A DNA stretch of 64,000 nucleotides from Pisaster brevispinus. Taxonomy: Eukaryota > Echinodermata > Asteroidea > Forcipulatida > Asteriidae. The position numbers and the translations under genes were made by a program. The stretch lies in the NCBI GenBank assembly GCA_023634235.1, contig JAMKCF010000014.1, forward strand, positions 9,208,001 to 9,272,000, written 5' to 3'. Position 1 is the stretch's first letter; each line of letters opens with the position of its first letter. The notes beneath the pieces are model-generated. The model did not search any database and had not been told where the DNA came from. It saw nothing but the letters and a program-made list of their open reading frames with translations. Shown here in pieces: positions 1 to 8,873 of this stretch.

Positions 1-529
1 TCTCAAAAGTATGACTGGGGGAGTCAAATTCCTTGATATCCTAGAATGGACCATTCCACATATCTAACAGGGGAGTCAGGGCCCATAGTTTGTTACTGTT
101 TTTTCAACAAAATATTGGATGGTATGGTAGTAAATAAGTGAACTGCCATCATGCCCTTAAAAACTTAGATAATTAGATAAGTGTCCAATTACTGGTTGCT
201 AAAGGACTCAATCTTAGACATTAGCTTGGCATGTAAAGAAGGCATTTCGATGCAAAAATTATTGGGAACGCACATAATTATTTAAAATATGTATAATTGG
301 ATTGTGTGGTAGTAATATTGGCCTTTTGTCTCTCGGGTTAAAGTCGGGGGTGTTCCCACGCCCCGAAGAGATTAGCTAATTAGGGAAATAAATCAATTAT
401 TGGGTAACTAATGAACTAAAAAAAATAGACTATAGCTGGGCATGTCAAGAAGTCACTTAGTTGTAACAATTGTTGGGAAATACAAAGAAATTATTTTTAA
501 TACACCTTAGATGGTGTGGTATAATGACC
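1..529 (+). repeat. Left flanking repeat R1 (5' end outside window)
   Basis: This segment recurs at 5559-6086 in the same orientation with about six substitutions and one A-run length difference, roughly 99% identity by eye. It ends exactly where the DIRS element begins, at GACC|AATT. It is non-coding, with no ORF of note. The repeat may begin before the window, because the right-hand copy extends 35 bp further upstream. It could be one unit of a tandem repeat, or one of two copies of a non-autonomous element. Confidence 0.85.
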
Positions 530-696
530 AATTATATTTCGCCAATTCCGGAGAGACTCACCCTGTAGATTGTCCCTTGTGTTGCAATCTGATCCACCCT
601 TTGAAGCTAATAGAATGTCCCTCATTAGCATATCAAAAGTTCTTTGGAAGAGGGTGTAGTGAAGGTGCGTTCTCCCAAGAAATCCGTGTCTTTTGT
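530..696 (+). repeat. Left inverted terminal repeat of DIRS element
   Basis: Positions about 552-696 are the reverse complement of 5318-5463 almost without mismatch over about 145 bp. The outermost 22 bp differ between the two ends (CGCCAATTCC side versus TACATTGTC side). That is typical of DIRS elements, where the internal complementary region repairs the distinct tips. The inverted repeat probably carries the promoter; no TATA box could be assigned with confidence. Confidence 0.85.
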
Positions 697-772
697 ATCT
701 TGTGTGCAGTCTGATCACATCGTTGCGTTCTTTTTCCCGGGATTTTTAAATTTCAACGAGGTTTTCTTCGCT

Positions 773-2212
773 ATGCCTAAAACTCGTCCAAGATTTTCTT
801 CTGCGCCAGCTACGGTGTCACGACCTCCCGACGATGAAGAACCACATTCTCCAGAAGAAGATATTCTAGCCTTGGCCACCAAGGAGATTGTTTTCACCAG
901 TGAGGCAGGGGCAGAATTTGCCTCCACCGGGGTGAACATGAGCTCAACAGAGCAACAAACCAAAGCTCCTTCGTGGGCTGACGGTTTTTCAGGTAGCAGG
1001 TTTTCATGCCCAAAACCTCCACCTCCAGACATGACCCCAGGCCCTTCACAGCCAAAGCCTACAAGTGCCTCAACTCAACCAATGCATGATGCTCATCCAT
1101 CTACTGCATTTTATCCCGGCGTTCAGACACCGGGTTACCCTTGGTTCCAGCCTGGAATTCAACAACCAAGAGCTCCATGGGGTGGTGCACATCAATATCC
1201 AGCTACACCGGCCATGCCACCACAGCCATCCATGATACACCCGTCATTGTTTTATAATCAATGGGGTATTCCGGTGCAGTATTTTCCTCAAAGGTACATG
1301 CAACAGCCGTCGCCCCAACCTGCTCCATCGGGCCATGGGCATGTATAGCGTCACGACGTAACCCCGCTGCAAGCTGCAACGTCACGGGGCGGGAATATCG
1401 AATGCGTCACGGTCAGCAGTGACGATGACACAGATACAGTTTCTACTGTTCAAACTAAGAAAGACCTGTTTCGTATTCCTCACAAAAAAGACACCGGAAA
1501 CCCAATTTCTGAGAAAGTGGTACAATGGTGGGAGGAATTGAGAACCCATAAACTATCAACCGAGGACTATAAGGAAGAAATTTCTCCCTACTCCGTCCCT
1601 GTGGAACAGGACAAATTCTTCTCGGCACCAGAACTCCCTTCGGGGTTGAAAAAGGTCTTCAAGCAAGTCAACTCTGCACTTGTAAGTAGTGACGATAAAC
1701 TGAAGATTTCTCATAATCATATTCTCAATGCATCCAAACCTTTATTGAGACTTTTTGATGCAGTTACTGACACGGAATGCCCGAATGAGGTCTCTAAAGA
1801 ACTTATCCAAGATCATTTATCTTCGGCTATCATCTTATTGGGTTCGGCTAGCCAAGCTCTTGCTTTGTCGAGACAACATGCCTTTGATGATGTTGTGGAT
1901 AAAAAATTTGATGTCCTCAAGAAGAATCCTCCTTCATTGGGTGAATTGTTCGGCTCTTCTCTTATGAAAGACATCGAGGATACAGAAAAGGCAAACAAGC
2001 TCGCCTCCAAAGTTACAAGTGGCAGACCCCAACAGTCTACCTCGTCTTTTTCTAAAGACAGACGTTTCACCCCATACCAATCTGCTTCCAGATCTTTTAG
2101 AGCTAGTCGCCCATCGAGAGGAGCTTACAGATATACAAGTAAGAATTTCCAGAGATCACGTTTTCAGAAAACGACTCAGAACAACTCGAATAAATTGAGT
2201 TCAAAAAACTAA
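773..2212 (+). CDS. gag-like: DIRS Gag-like protein, interrupted by one TAG
   Basis: One reading frame runs from ATG 773 (MPKTRPRF) to TAA 2210-2212 and is broken only by TAG at 1346-1348. The 56 codons between the TAG and 1516 are open and continue into the downstream part. The N-terminal half (to 1345) is rich in Pro, Gln and Ser. The C-terminal half has a moderately hydrophobic, probably helical region (about 1600-1990), then a basic Arg/Ser-rich tail (about 2040-2200) that could bind nucleic acid. No CCHC zinc knuckle is present, as is common in DIRS Gag. An upstream in-frame ATG at 644 lies inside the inverted repeat and is less likely. I place it as Gag by position and composition; the sequence itself is not diagnostic. 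The TAG is either a recent nonsense mutation or a read-through codon. Confidence 0.75.
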
Positions 2213-2238
2213 AGCATACATCCTCGTTTTTCGAGGAT
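2203..2238 (+). promoter_or_regulatory. Predicted programmed -1 ribosomal frameshift signal (gag to RT)
   Basis: In the Gag frame the last codons read TCA AAA AAC TAA, so 2203-2209 is the heptamer A AAA AAC in exactly the X XXY YYZ register used for -1 slippage. Ten bases further on, 2220-2226 (ATCCTCG) pairs perfectly with 2232-2238 (CGAGGAT) around a five-T loop. A -1 slip enters the RT frame, which is open from 2194. The RT frame has no ATG until 2455, yet conserved DIRS RT N-terminal sequence (AGRLKFF, DPWIL) is already encoded at about 2275-2335. What I see is the heptamer, the hairpin and the frame relation; use in cells is inferred. Confidence 0.75.
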
Positions 2239-4290
2239 TCTACGACTTGTACTTCAGCATCTTCTGTACCCCTGGCTGGTCGTTTGAAATTTTTCATTCA
2301 TTTTTGGAATTATTTGACTCAAGACCCTTGGATTCTCTCTACATTACACGGACTCCGTATTAATTTCATCTCCACTCCAGTTCAATCCACTATTCCAGTT
2401 ACTCGTGCTCAGTCTAAAGCACATGCTTCTATTATTGACTCGGAGGTACAGAAGATGCTCGATAAAGGAGCAGTAACCGTTGAACAACCAGTTCAAGGAC
2501 AATTTATTTCTACACTATTTTTAGTGCCTAAATCTTCAGGGGATCTTCGTCCAGTCATCAATTTGCGTCCACTCAATAGATTCATTCAATATCAACATTT
2601 TAAAATGGAGAACATTTCTTCTGTTAAAGAGTTGTTATCTCCCAGTGATTGGATGTGTAAACTAGATCTTAAAGATGCTTATTTTTTAGTACCAATCAAC
2701 TTCGAACATAGAAAATTTCTCCGTTTTTGCTGGAACGATGTCCTTTATCAGTTTACTTGTCTTCCTTTCGGGTTGTGTAGTGCTCCTCTGGTTTTTACAA
2801 AAGTCTTAAAGCCAGTAGCCTTTCATCTCAGGGAACGTGCCATCCGCTGTATTTTTTATCTTGATGATATTCTCATTCTTGGGGCATCTTTTCAGGAATG
2901 TACAACAAACACAAAAGTGGCAACCGATCTTCTTCAGAGTCTCGGCTTCGTGATCAACATGGACAAGTCACAGCTCGTTCCTACTCAACGGATTTCTTAC
3001 CTTGGATTTCTAATCGATTCAGTAGACATGACTCTATCTTTAAGCCAGGAAAAGATTCAAAAAATCATCAGTCATTGCCAGAAGATTTTAGAGGCCAGAA
3101 CAGTTACAGTCCGACAACTATCCAGCCTGCTAGGCAGACTATCATCCACAATACTTGCAGTCTTACCAGCTCCGGTCTTTTACCGGAACCTACAAGAAGA
3201 CAAAATCTCATCTCTCCACCGAGAGAACAGTTACGAAGCTCCCGTGACACTTTCGAAAGAGTCTTTAGCGGAACTAAATACATGGATTACATGTCTTCAG
3301 GTCTGGAACGGTCGGGGAATTCTACGCCCGTCACCAGATTTGATAATACAAACCGACGCATCTATGAGTGGATGGGGTGCATGCATCGATCAATCAGAGA
3401 TAGGTGGCCGCTGGACACCACTGGAACAGTCTCATCACATCAACTTCCTCGAACTGTTGGCAGTATGGCATACCATCAAAGCCTCCCTCAGCGAAAAGAG
3501 AGACATTTCAGTTCTTCTTCAGATGGACAGTTCTGCGGCCATCTCTTACATCAATCATCAAGGCGGAACACACTCAACACTGATGTCTCAGTTAGCTGTC
3601 AAGATCTGGGTATGGTGTCTCGAAAGAAACATTTCACTAGTAGCACAACATATCCCCGGGTCTCAGAACATCACAGCAGACAGGATGTCTCGAATTTTCA
3701 ACGACAGGGCAGAATGGCAACTTCTTCCGGGAGTATTCCAAACAATTATGGAGGTCATGAACTTTGTTCCTGCAGTAGACCTTTTTGCGTCCCGCCTGAA
3801 CACTCAACTACAAACCTTTGTCTCATGGCAACCAGATCCAATGGCTTGGAGAGTCAACGCTGTCTTGCTGAATTGGAGGGACATAAAGGGTTATGTTTTC
3901 CCCCCGTTTATACTTCTGCCAAAATGTCTTCAGAAAATCAGCAGGGAAGAGGCTACCGTAATACTTATCGCCCCAGTATGGAAAACACAGCCCTGGTATC
4001 CCAGGCTTCTGGAACTAGCAGTACAAATTCCACGCCTCCTCCCGAGAAGGATAGACCTTCTTCAACTCCCCCACGATCGATCGCAGATACATCCACTGAG
4101 CGACAATCTCCAGTTGGCCGCATGGAAGTTATCAGGGCGACTCTCGCTACAGATGGACTTTCGCAGACAGTGTCAGATACAATCCTCCATTCTTGGAGAC
4201 AACAGTCTAACAAACAATACAACTCAGCATGGAAAAAATGGGCAAGCTGGTGTTTACAGAGAGACCTTGATCCCGTTCAAACCACTATAG
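2209..4290 (+). CDS. Reverse transcriptase / RNase H / Dam-like polyprotein of DIRS element
   Basis: This frame is entered from Gag by the predicted -1 shift, giving about 693 residues after the slip. If initiated alone, the first near-cognate codon is TTG 2284 and the first ATG is 2455. RT signatures in order are KLDLKDAYF (about 2660), LPFGLCSAP (about 2760) and FYLDDILI with the catalytic Asp pair at 2863-2868. RNase H follows with the acidic set D (3355), E (3451), D (3526) and D (3679), and the motif HIPGSQNITADRMSR. From about 3760 to 4030 comes the conserved block VDLFASRLN...WQPDP...FPPF...PVW, the Dam-like methyltransferase-related domain of DIRS elements; a canonical DPPY motif is not seen, so methylation activity is doubtful. 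The frame overlaps the recombinase frame at 4122-4290. No internal stop or frameshift was seen. Confidence 0.93.
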   Translation, partial: LKHTSSFFEDSTTCTSASSVPLAGRLKFFIHFWNYLTQDPWILSTLHGLRINFISTPVQSTIPVTRAQSKAHASIIDSEVQKMLDKGAVTVEQPVQGQFISTLFLVPKSSGDLRPVINLRPLNRFIQYQHFKMENISSVKELLSPSDWMCKLDLKDAYFLVPINFEHRKFLRFCWNDVLYQFTCLPFGLCSAPLVFTKVLKPVAFHLRERAIRCIFYLDDILILGASFQECTTNTKVATDLLQSLGFVINMDKSQLVPTQRISYLGFLIDSVDMTLSLSQEKIQKIISHCQKILEARTVTVRQLSSLLGRLSSTILAVLPAPVFYRNLQEDKISSLHRENSYEAPVTLSKESLAELNTWITCLQVWNGRGILRPSPDLIIQTDASMSGWGACIDQSEIGGRWTPLEQSHHINFLELLAVWHTIKASLSEKRDISVLLQMDSSAAISYINHQGGTHSTLMSQLAVKIWVWCLERNISLVAQHIPGSQNITADRMSRIFNDRAEWQLLPGVFQTIMEVMNFVPAVDLFASRLNTQLQTFVSWQPDPMAWRVNAVLLNWRDIKGYVFPPFILLPKCLQKISREEATVILIAPVWKTQPWYPRLLELAVQIPRLLPRRIDLLQLPHDRSQIHPLSDNLQLAAWKLSGRLSLQMDFRRQCQIQSSILGDNSLTNNTTQHGKNGQAGVYRETLIPFKPL

Positions 4291-5120
4291 CATCTTTGTT
4301 AGAATTTCTGCAACAACTATTCAACGACGGACTTCTATTCAGAACGATTAATGTCTATCGTTCAGCTATCTCATCAACACATTCGCTTATTGATAATTTA
4401 CCAATCGGTCAACATCGATTGGTGAAACGATTCTTCAGAGGTCTCCTTAGTCTTCGTCCACCACGACCGAAGTACACCTTGACTTGGGATGTTGGGAAAG
4501 TGCTAAGATATGTGAAAACTCTTCCTGACAACCGTCGCTTATCAATGAAGCAGCTTACCATTAAATTGGCTATGCTCATGGCACTAGTTACCGCAAGTCG
4601 CAGAGCTGCTCTAACAGCCATAGATGTCAATCATATGACTAGATCTGCAGATGGAAAATACACCTTCTTATTGGTAAAACCTTCAAAATGTGTTTCGGTC
4701 AGTAAAGCCTTCCATCAAATTGAGATTTCTAAGTTCCAGCTAAGTAGAAATCTATGTCCAGTCCGCACATTAGAGGAGTATCTTCAGAGAACCAAACATT
4801 ACAGAGGTAATGGTCCTTCCAAAATGACCCAGCTCTTCATCTCACATTCCAAACCGATTCATCCTGTAGTTCCTTCTACAATTTCAAGGTGGTTAAAGGA
4901 CATTATGTCTCTAGCAGGGGTTGACACATCATGTTTCAAAGCCCATTCAACTAGGAGTGCAAGCACTTCAGCTGCATGTCGCGCTGGAGTTTCAATGGCC
5001 GACATTTTAAAGACAGCAGACTGGTCTTCAGCTAATACCTTTGCAAACTTCTACCACAGACAACTTCCTCCATCAAACTTTGGAAATGCTGTGCTTTCAT
5101 CGGCATCACAACAGCTTTAA
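4122..5120 (+). CDS. DIRS tyrosine recombinase (YR)
   Basis: This is a 332-residue protein counted from ATG 4122. It should catalyse integration of the circular DNA intermediate. The catalytic set is complete: Arg160/161 in TASRRAAL, His275 and Arg278 in HSTR, Trp301 in ADWSS and nucleophile Tyr311 in NFYHRQL. The N-terminal part (about residues 20-110) is the helical core-binding region. The reading frame is open far upstream, at least from 2898, lying out of frame over the RNase H and Dam-like region, so the true start is unclear. I chose 4122 because recognisable recombinase sequence begins just after it. The stop is 2 nt before the internal complementary region. How it is translated from the shared transcript is not evident. 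Confidence 0.93.
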   Translation: MEVIRATLATDGLSQTVSDTILHSWRQQSNKQYNSAWKKWASWCLQRDLDPVQTTIASLLEFLQQLFNDGLLFRTINVYRSAISSTHSLIDNLPIGQHRLVKRFFRGLLSLRPPRPKYTLTWDVGKVLRYVKTLPDNRRLSMKQLTIKLAMLMALVTASRRAALTAIDVNHMTRSADGKYTFLLVKPSKCVSVSKAFHQIEISKFQLSRNLCPVRTLEEYLQRTKHYRGNGPSKMTQLFISHSKPIHPVVPSTISRWLKDIMSLAGVDTSCFKAHSTRSASTSAACRAGVSMADILKTADWSSANTFANFYHRQLPPSNFGNAVLSSASQQL

Positions 5121-5122
5121 AC

Positions 5123-5229
5123 TCTACAGGGTGAGTCTCTCCGGAATTGGCGAAATATAATTCCCCAATTACATAAAGGTATACCTGCAATATAATTTGA
5201 ATTATATAAGACAATGTAGGAGAGACTCA
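5123..5229 (+). repeat. Internal complementary region (ICR) of DIRS element
   Basis: Positions 5123-5162 are a perfect reverse complement of the left end (530-569). Positions 5159-5229 are the reverse complement of the right end (about 5452-5523) with one mismatch. The two halves overlap in AATT (5159-5162). This is the expected template for joining the element ends into a circle in DIRS replication, and it defines both element boundaries. Confidence 0.92.
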
Positions 5230-5317
5230 GTCTCCCACCCTTTTGCTTCCTTTATGCAGATTACCCACCCTACTGGGTTTGTTGGATGCCGAGGATATAA
5301 TTTACTACCCAAGCTTC

Positions 5318-5523
5318 AAAAAGACACGGATTTCTTGGGAGAACGCACCTTCACTACACCCTCTTCCAAAGAACTTTTGATATGCTAATGAGGGACATTC
5401 TATTAGCTTCAAAGGGTGGATCAGATTGCAACACAAGGGACAATCTACAGGGTGAGTCTCTCCTACATTGTCTTATATAATTCCAATTATATTGCAGGTA
5501 TACCTTTATGTAATTGGGGAATT
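5318..5523 (-). repeat. Right inverted terminal repeat and right end of DIRS element
   Basis: Positions 5318-5463 are the reverse complement of the left terminal repeat. The distal part, 5464-5523, is unique to the right end and is copied, inverted, in the ICR. The element ends with GGGG-AATT at 5516-5523. Confidence 0.88.
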
Positions 5524-6086
5524 ATTATGGTACCATACAATCATTAATAAAAGTCATTTCTCAAAAGTATGACTGGGGGAGTCAAATTCCTTGATATCCT
5601 AGAATGGACCATTCCACATATCTAACAGGGGAGTCAGGGCCCATAGTTTGTTACTGTTTTTTCAACAAAATATTGGATGGTATGGTAGTAAATAAGTGAA
5701 CTGCCATCATGCCCTTAAAAACTTAGATAATTAGATAAGTGTCCAATTACTGGTTGCTAAAGGACTCAATCTTAGACATTAGCTTGGCATGTAAAGAAGG
5801 CATTTCGATGCAAAAATTATTGGGAACGCACATATTTATTTAAAATATGTATAATTGGATTGTATGGTAGTAATATTGGCCTTTTGTCTCTCGGGTTAAA
5901 GTCGGGGGTGTTCCCACGCCCCGAAGAGATTAGCTAATTAGGGAAATAAATCAATTATTGGGTAACTAATGAACTAAAAAAATAGACTATAGCTGGGCAT
6001 GTCAAGAAGTCACTTAGTTGTAACAATTGTTAGGAAATACACAGAAATTATTGTTAATACACCTTAGATGGTGTGGTATAATGACC
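5524..6086 (+). repeat. Right flanking repeat R2
   Basis: Positions 5559-6086 repeat 1-529 at about 99% identity. The copy is preceded and followed by AATT. Its first bases, ATTATGGTACCATACAATC, resemble the reverse complement of its last bases (ATTATACCACACCATC), so the 563-bp unit may be a small element with weak terminal inverted repeats. It is non-coding. The sequence after 6090 is unrelated to the DIRS element. Confidence 0.8.
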
Positions 6087-6090
6087 AATT

Positions 6091-6777
6091 GGCCATTTCA
6101 AGGACAAGCGCATAAATTAGGCATGGATTATCTAGTTACGATGTCTCCGCAAATGCACGTAGTGTGCGGTGTTTGATATAGGGTTTTTCTCGCGATATTT
6201 CGGAACTTCCTTCACCGATGACTTAGTTGAAAACTAGTACCACATGTATTGGCGACGCAATAATGTCCGAATAAAAACACCACTAAAAGAGTGCTAATTT
6301 CCAAATAGAAAAGCGGCCATCTAGTGGGAAAGGGGTTCTACGCTAGTGAGTAAAATTGGACCAATTTTGCTGGGCATCTAGCTTACCAAACTACCTACAT
6401 TTTAGAGTCAATACAGATACACTTGGACCACCGTCTTTAACAAAATTCATGACTCTTTAAATATATCATTTACAAGGTATGTCTGTGGAATTATGATCTG
6501 CAGTTCTGCAGATCTGCTGCCGCCTAGCGTTCCAAAGTCTCCAATCGGTTGTGACAAGGGGCCATAGTTTCAAAAATACAAATACGCACATTGCACATTA
6601 AAACAAATTACAAGAACAAAGGCAAAGTGTGGAGAGGGCAAGGCTGAGGAGGAAGTTTTTCCTGAAGCCAAAAGGTGCGGTCTGCCCGTAAAAAAACCCA
6701 AGCAATTCCAAAAAACAAACAAACAAACAGACACCCCAACAAACAAACAAACAAACACCCCGACACAAATGGAAAAC
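6091..6777. other. Non-coding stretch with CAAA microsatellite
   Basis: I see no coding region. The stretch includes a (CAAA)n tract with interruptions at about 6714-6757, which creates the spurious Val/Cys/Phe-rich minus-strand ORFs. Nothing else could be supported. Confidence 0.6.
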
Positions 6778-6784
6778 TACCATA

Positions 6785-7082
6785 GAACGAAAGCCTGTTG
6801 ATGCAATCACTATCGTAATTTCGAGAGCAATTGCTTTTTATTTCAAGAGCAGTCAATTTTATTTTCAAGAGCAGTTATTTTTTATTTTCAGGAGCAGTAT
6901 TATTATTTTTTTATTTTTTTTGAGAGAGAGAGAGAGAGAGAGGGGGGGTGGCAGTTATTTTTATTTTCAAAAGCAGATCTTTTTGTTTAAATAACTGTTC
7001 TTCAAAAAATAAATGCTCCTGGAAGTAAAACAAAATTGCTCTCGAAATGATAATACCGATGACACCAACGGGCTTTCGTAGA
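6785..7082. mobile_element. 298-bp MITE with 7-bp target duplication and internal repeats
   Basis: The left end (ACGAAAGCCTGTTG, then TTTCGAGAGCAATT) matches the reverse complement of the right end (ACGAAAGCCCGTTG, then TTTCGAGAGCAATT) over about 50 bp with scattered mismatches. TACCATA occurs immediately outside both ends (6778-6784 and 7083-7089), which looks like a 7-bp target-site duplication. The interior holds four or five degenerate copies of a unit resembling TTATTTTCAAGAGCAGT plus a (GA)n tract at about 6921-6941. It has no ORF, so it is non-autonomous. The parent superfamily is not identified. Confidence 0.7.
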
Positions 7083-7519
7083 TACCATATTCTGCTCAGC
7101 AAGATCTGTCTGTGCGTAGTCACTATCTATGTCTCCACAAATAAATCTTCATTAAAAAAAAACCAATTTATTAACAAAACCATTTTAAGAGGGGCAGATG
7201 GTGGTAAACATGTGGAGAGGCTGAAGCTGAACTGTGATTTTTTCTGTTTTGTGATAAACTGGTGAACAAAGACCAACAATGTACACTTATTGGGAGACAT
7301 TTGTTTCTTTTTCATAACTGGTTTTTATTCTAAAACTTTCTTTTTAGATGACTATAGAATGTATACAATTTAACCAGCGATGTCCGCTATGGGATTTTGC
7401 TTCTCAACGTACAATTTCAGTTTCCCTAACATAATTTGATATTATCGGGGATAAAGGGGGAAAAATGTTTATTTTTTATTTACTTATATACAGTACCGAT
7501 GTGTGATAAGCAACTTTTA

Positions 7520-7699
7520 CAGTCGACTCTCGTTATAACAAGTTCGCTGGGACTGGCCTCTTTTAATACAAGAACGTTATTGTGAGAGGACACCAAAACA
7601 AAGAAACACAAAACAGAAATGAAATGTTGGACTTCAGAAGTACTCTTTATAAAGTAGAACCTTTTATAAACTACTGCTGTTTATAACGAGGGTTGACTG
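7520..7699 (+). mobile_element. pogo/Tc1-like MITE, copy 1 (180 bp)
   Basis: The ends are CAGTCGACTCTCGTTATAA and, inverted, CAGTCAACCCTCGTTATAA, flanked by TA on both sides (7518-7519 and 7700-7701). TA duplication and CAGT ends are typical of pogo/Tc1-mariner elements. A diverged copy lies inverted at 34357-34537. Confidence 0.8.
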
Positions 7700-8206
7700 T
7701 ACTCGGAGCTTTCCCGGGTCCAGCGAGTCTTGAGTAATGCCCGTGGATTTTTCCACAGGACTTGGGAAAGCAAAAAAAGTGCTCATCACACATCAGTGTA
7801 TGGTAAAAAAAATATGAAATTTATATTGATTTTTATTATCAAGCTGTTTTCATGGAAGATGATTATAATATTAATATATATTGTATAATAAAACGTTAAA
7901 GATAAAACATTTTTGAGTTAATTGTGTGAAAGACAAACGATATCAAAAGCATTTACATATGAGTATACAATCATGTAAACTGCTGTCTTCACAAAATGTT
8001 ACAACATTCTTGGTCAAAATGTATAAGATCTAGTAAGGGTATTATTTTCAGAGGAAATGGAGCCTCGTTTTGGGTTTTGGTTGTTTTTTTATTGAAACTA
8101 GGCAAAGGTCACTCACTCAAACTCAACCAAAACCGCGTATCATTACAGGTCGTATATCTACTGGATTGTGTTGGGTCTAAGCCCATTTGGGTACAAGTTC
8201 GATTAA

Positions 8207-8479
8207 TTAAGTGCTGGTTTCAACTTGGATCGATTGTTCGTAAACGTATGGAATAGGTTGGTTCGCTTCATTGGTGGCCCCTTCCACCTCGTCACTGGTG
8301 GCGTTCATCTGACTGGTGGTGGCTGGTGGTACTGGTGGCGGCTCTACAACGGCCTCCAGTTTCCGTACAGGTAACTCTATGACGCCGAAGAGTTGTTTGT
8401 ACATCGCAAAGACGACCAAGGAGAAAACAGCGCCACACAAGACCCCGATGGAGATCCACATTCCGGTCAGATCAAGCAT
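8207..8479 (-). CDS. Candidate small single-pass membrane protein (90 aa)
   Basis: The ORF starts at ATG 8479 (context TTCACCATGC, a good Kozak match) and ends with TAA 8207-8209. Residues 7-27 (WISIGVLCGAVFSLVVFAMY) form one strong transmembrane helix after a short N-terminus. A Pro-rich stretch (EPPPVPPATT) and an acidic/polar tail follow. A splice acceptor-like TGTATTCCAG ends at 8508, 29 nt upstream of the ATG, so this may be a terminal coding exon with a spliced 5' UTR. I do not recognise the family. The membrane segment, Kozak context and acceptor argue for a real gene, but a chance ORF cannot be excluded. Confidence 0.45.
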   Translation of the reverse strand: MLDLTGMWISIGVLCGAVFSLVVFAMYKQLFGVIELPVRKLEAVVEPPPVPPATTSQMNATSDEVEGATNEANQPIPYVYEQSIQVETST

Positions 8480-8873
8480 GGTGAATACCGTATCCAAAGT
8501 TCAGAGTCTGGAATACAGTTTACGGTTAGGGTGTCTGTCTTAAACTATTCCAACTGTTTAAGGAATGGAATTAGCAACTCCTATGGTATCTGGAACATTC
8601 ACCTGTGTTTCAAAGGGAAAACATTGAAAGTGTGAAATGCAAAGTACAGCATAATGTTCCTAAAACCCACCTTTTTTATATATTACCGTTTTCGAAACCG
8701 CGGTTTGGTGGACTTCAGCTCCGATTTAGGCACCGAAAGTGCAAGCTTTCAAAATACTGTACACCAGAGCTAAAGCCGGAGCCGTCGAAGCAGAGGCTGT
8801 GTTCGAAAAGTCCCCATAATCGAAAAAAAAACTGTTCTGAGAAAATGTAGGAATGCTAGAGCTGCACAAGATA

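Larger units (their letters stand above)
530..5523 (+). mobile_element. DIRS-type tyrosine-recombinase retrotransposon, near-intact
   Basis: The order is left inverted terminal repeat, Gag-like ORF, RT/RNase H/Dam-like ORF, overlapping tyrosine recombinase ORF, internal complementary region, right inverted terminal repeat. This is the DIRS1-like architecture. No aspartic protease, DDE integrase or LTR is visible, as expected for DIRS. The limits come from the internal complementary region, whose two halves are the reverse complement of the left end (530-569) and of the right end (5451-5523), fused at AATT. The only disabling change I see is one TAG in the Gag frame at 1346. The near-perfect inverted repeats and intact RT and recombinase frames point to a young copy. 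DIRS elements integrate through a circular intermediate without target-site duplication, which agrees with the junctions here. Confidence 0.93.

Noticed and set aside
4233..4239. Second heptamer A AAA AAT in the RT frame that could shift -1 into the recombinase frame
   Set aside because: The slip would join within the recombinase N-terminal domain and lose its first part (encoded at 4122-4230). I saw no clear downstream stem, so it is probably a coincidence of Lys codons.
1..6086. R1 and R2 as long terminal repeats of an LTR retrotransposon
   Set aside because: The enclosed element has its own inverted repeats, internal complementary region and tyrosine recombinase. It lacks integrase and protease, and its ends are fixed inside R1 and R2.
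6570..6868. Cys/Phe/Val-rich ORFs that look like membrane proteins
   Set aside because: They are translations of the (CAAA)n microsatellite and of MITE sequence.
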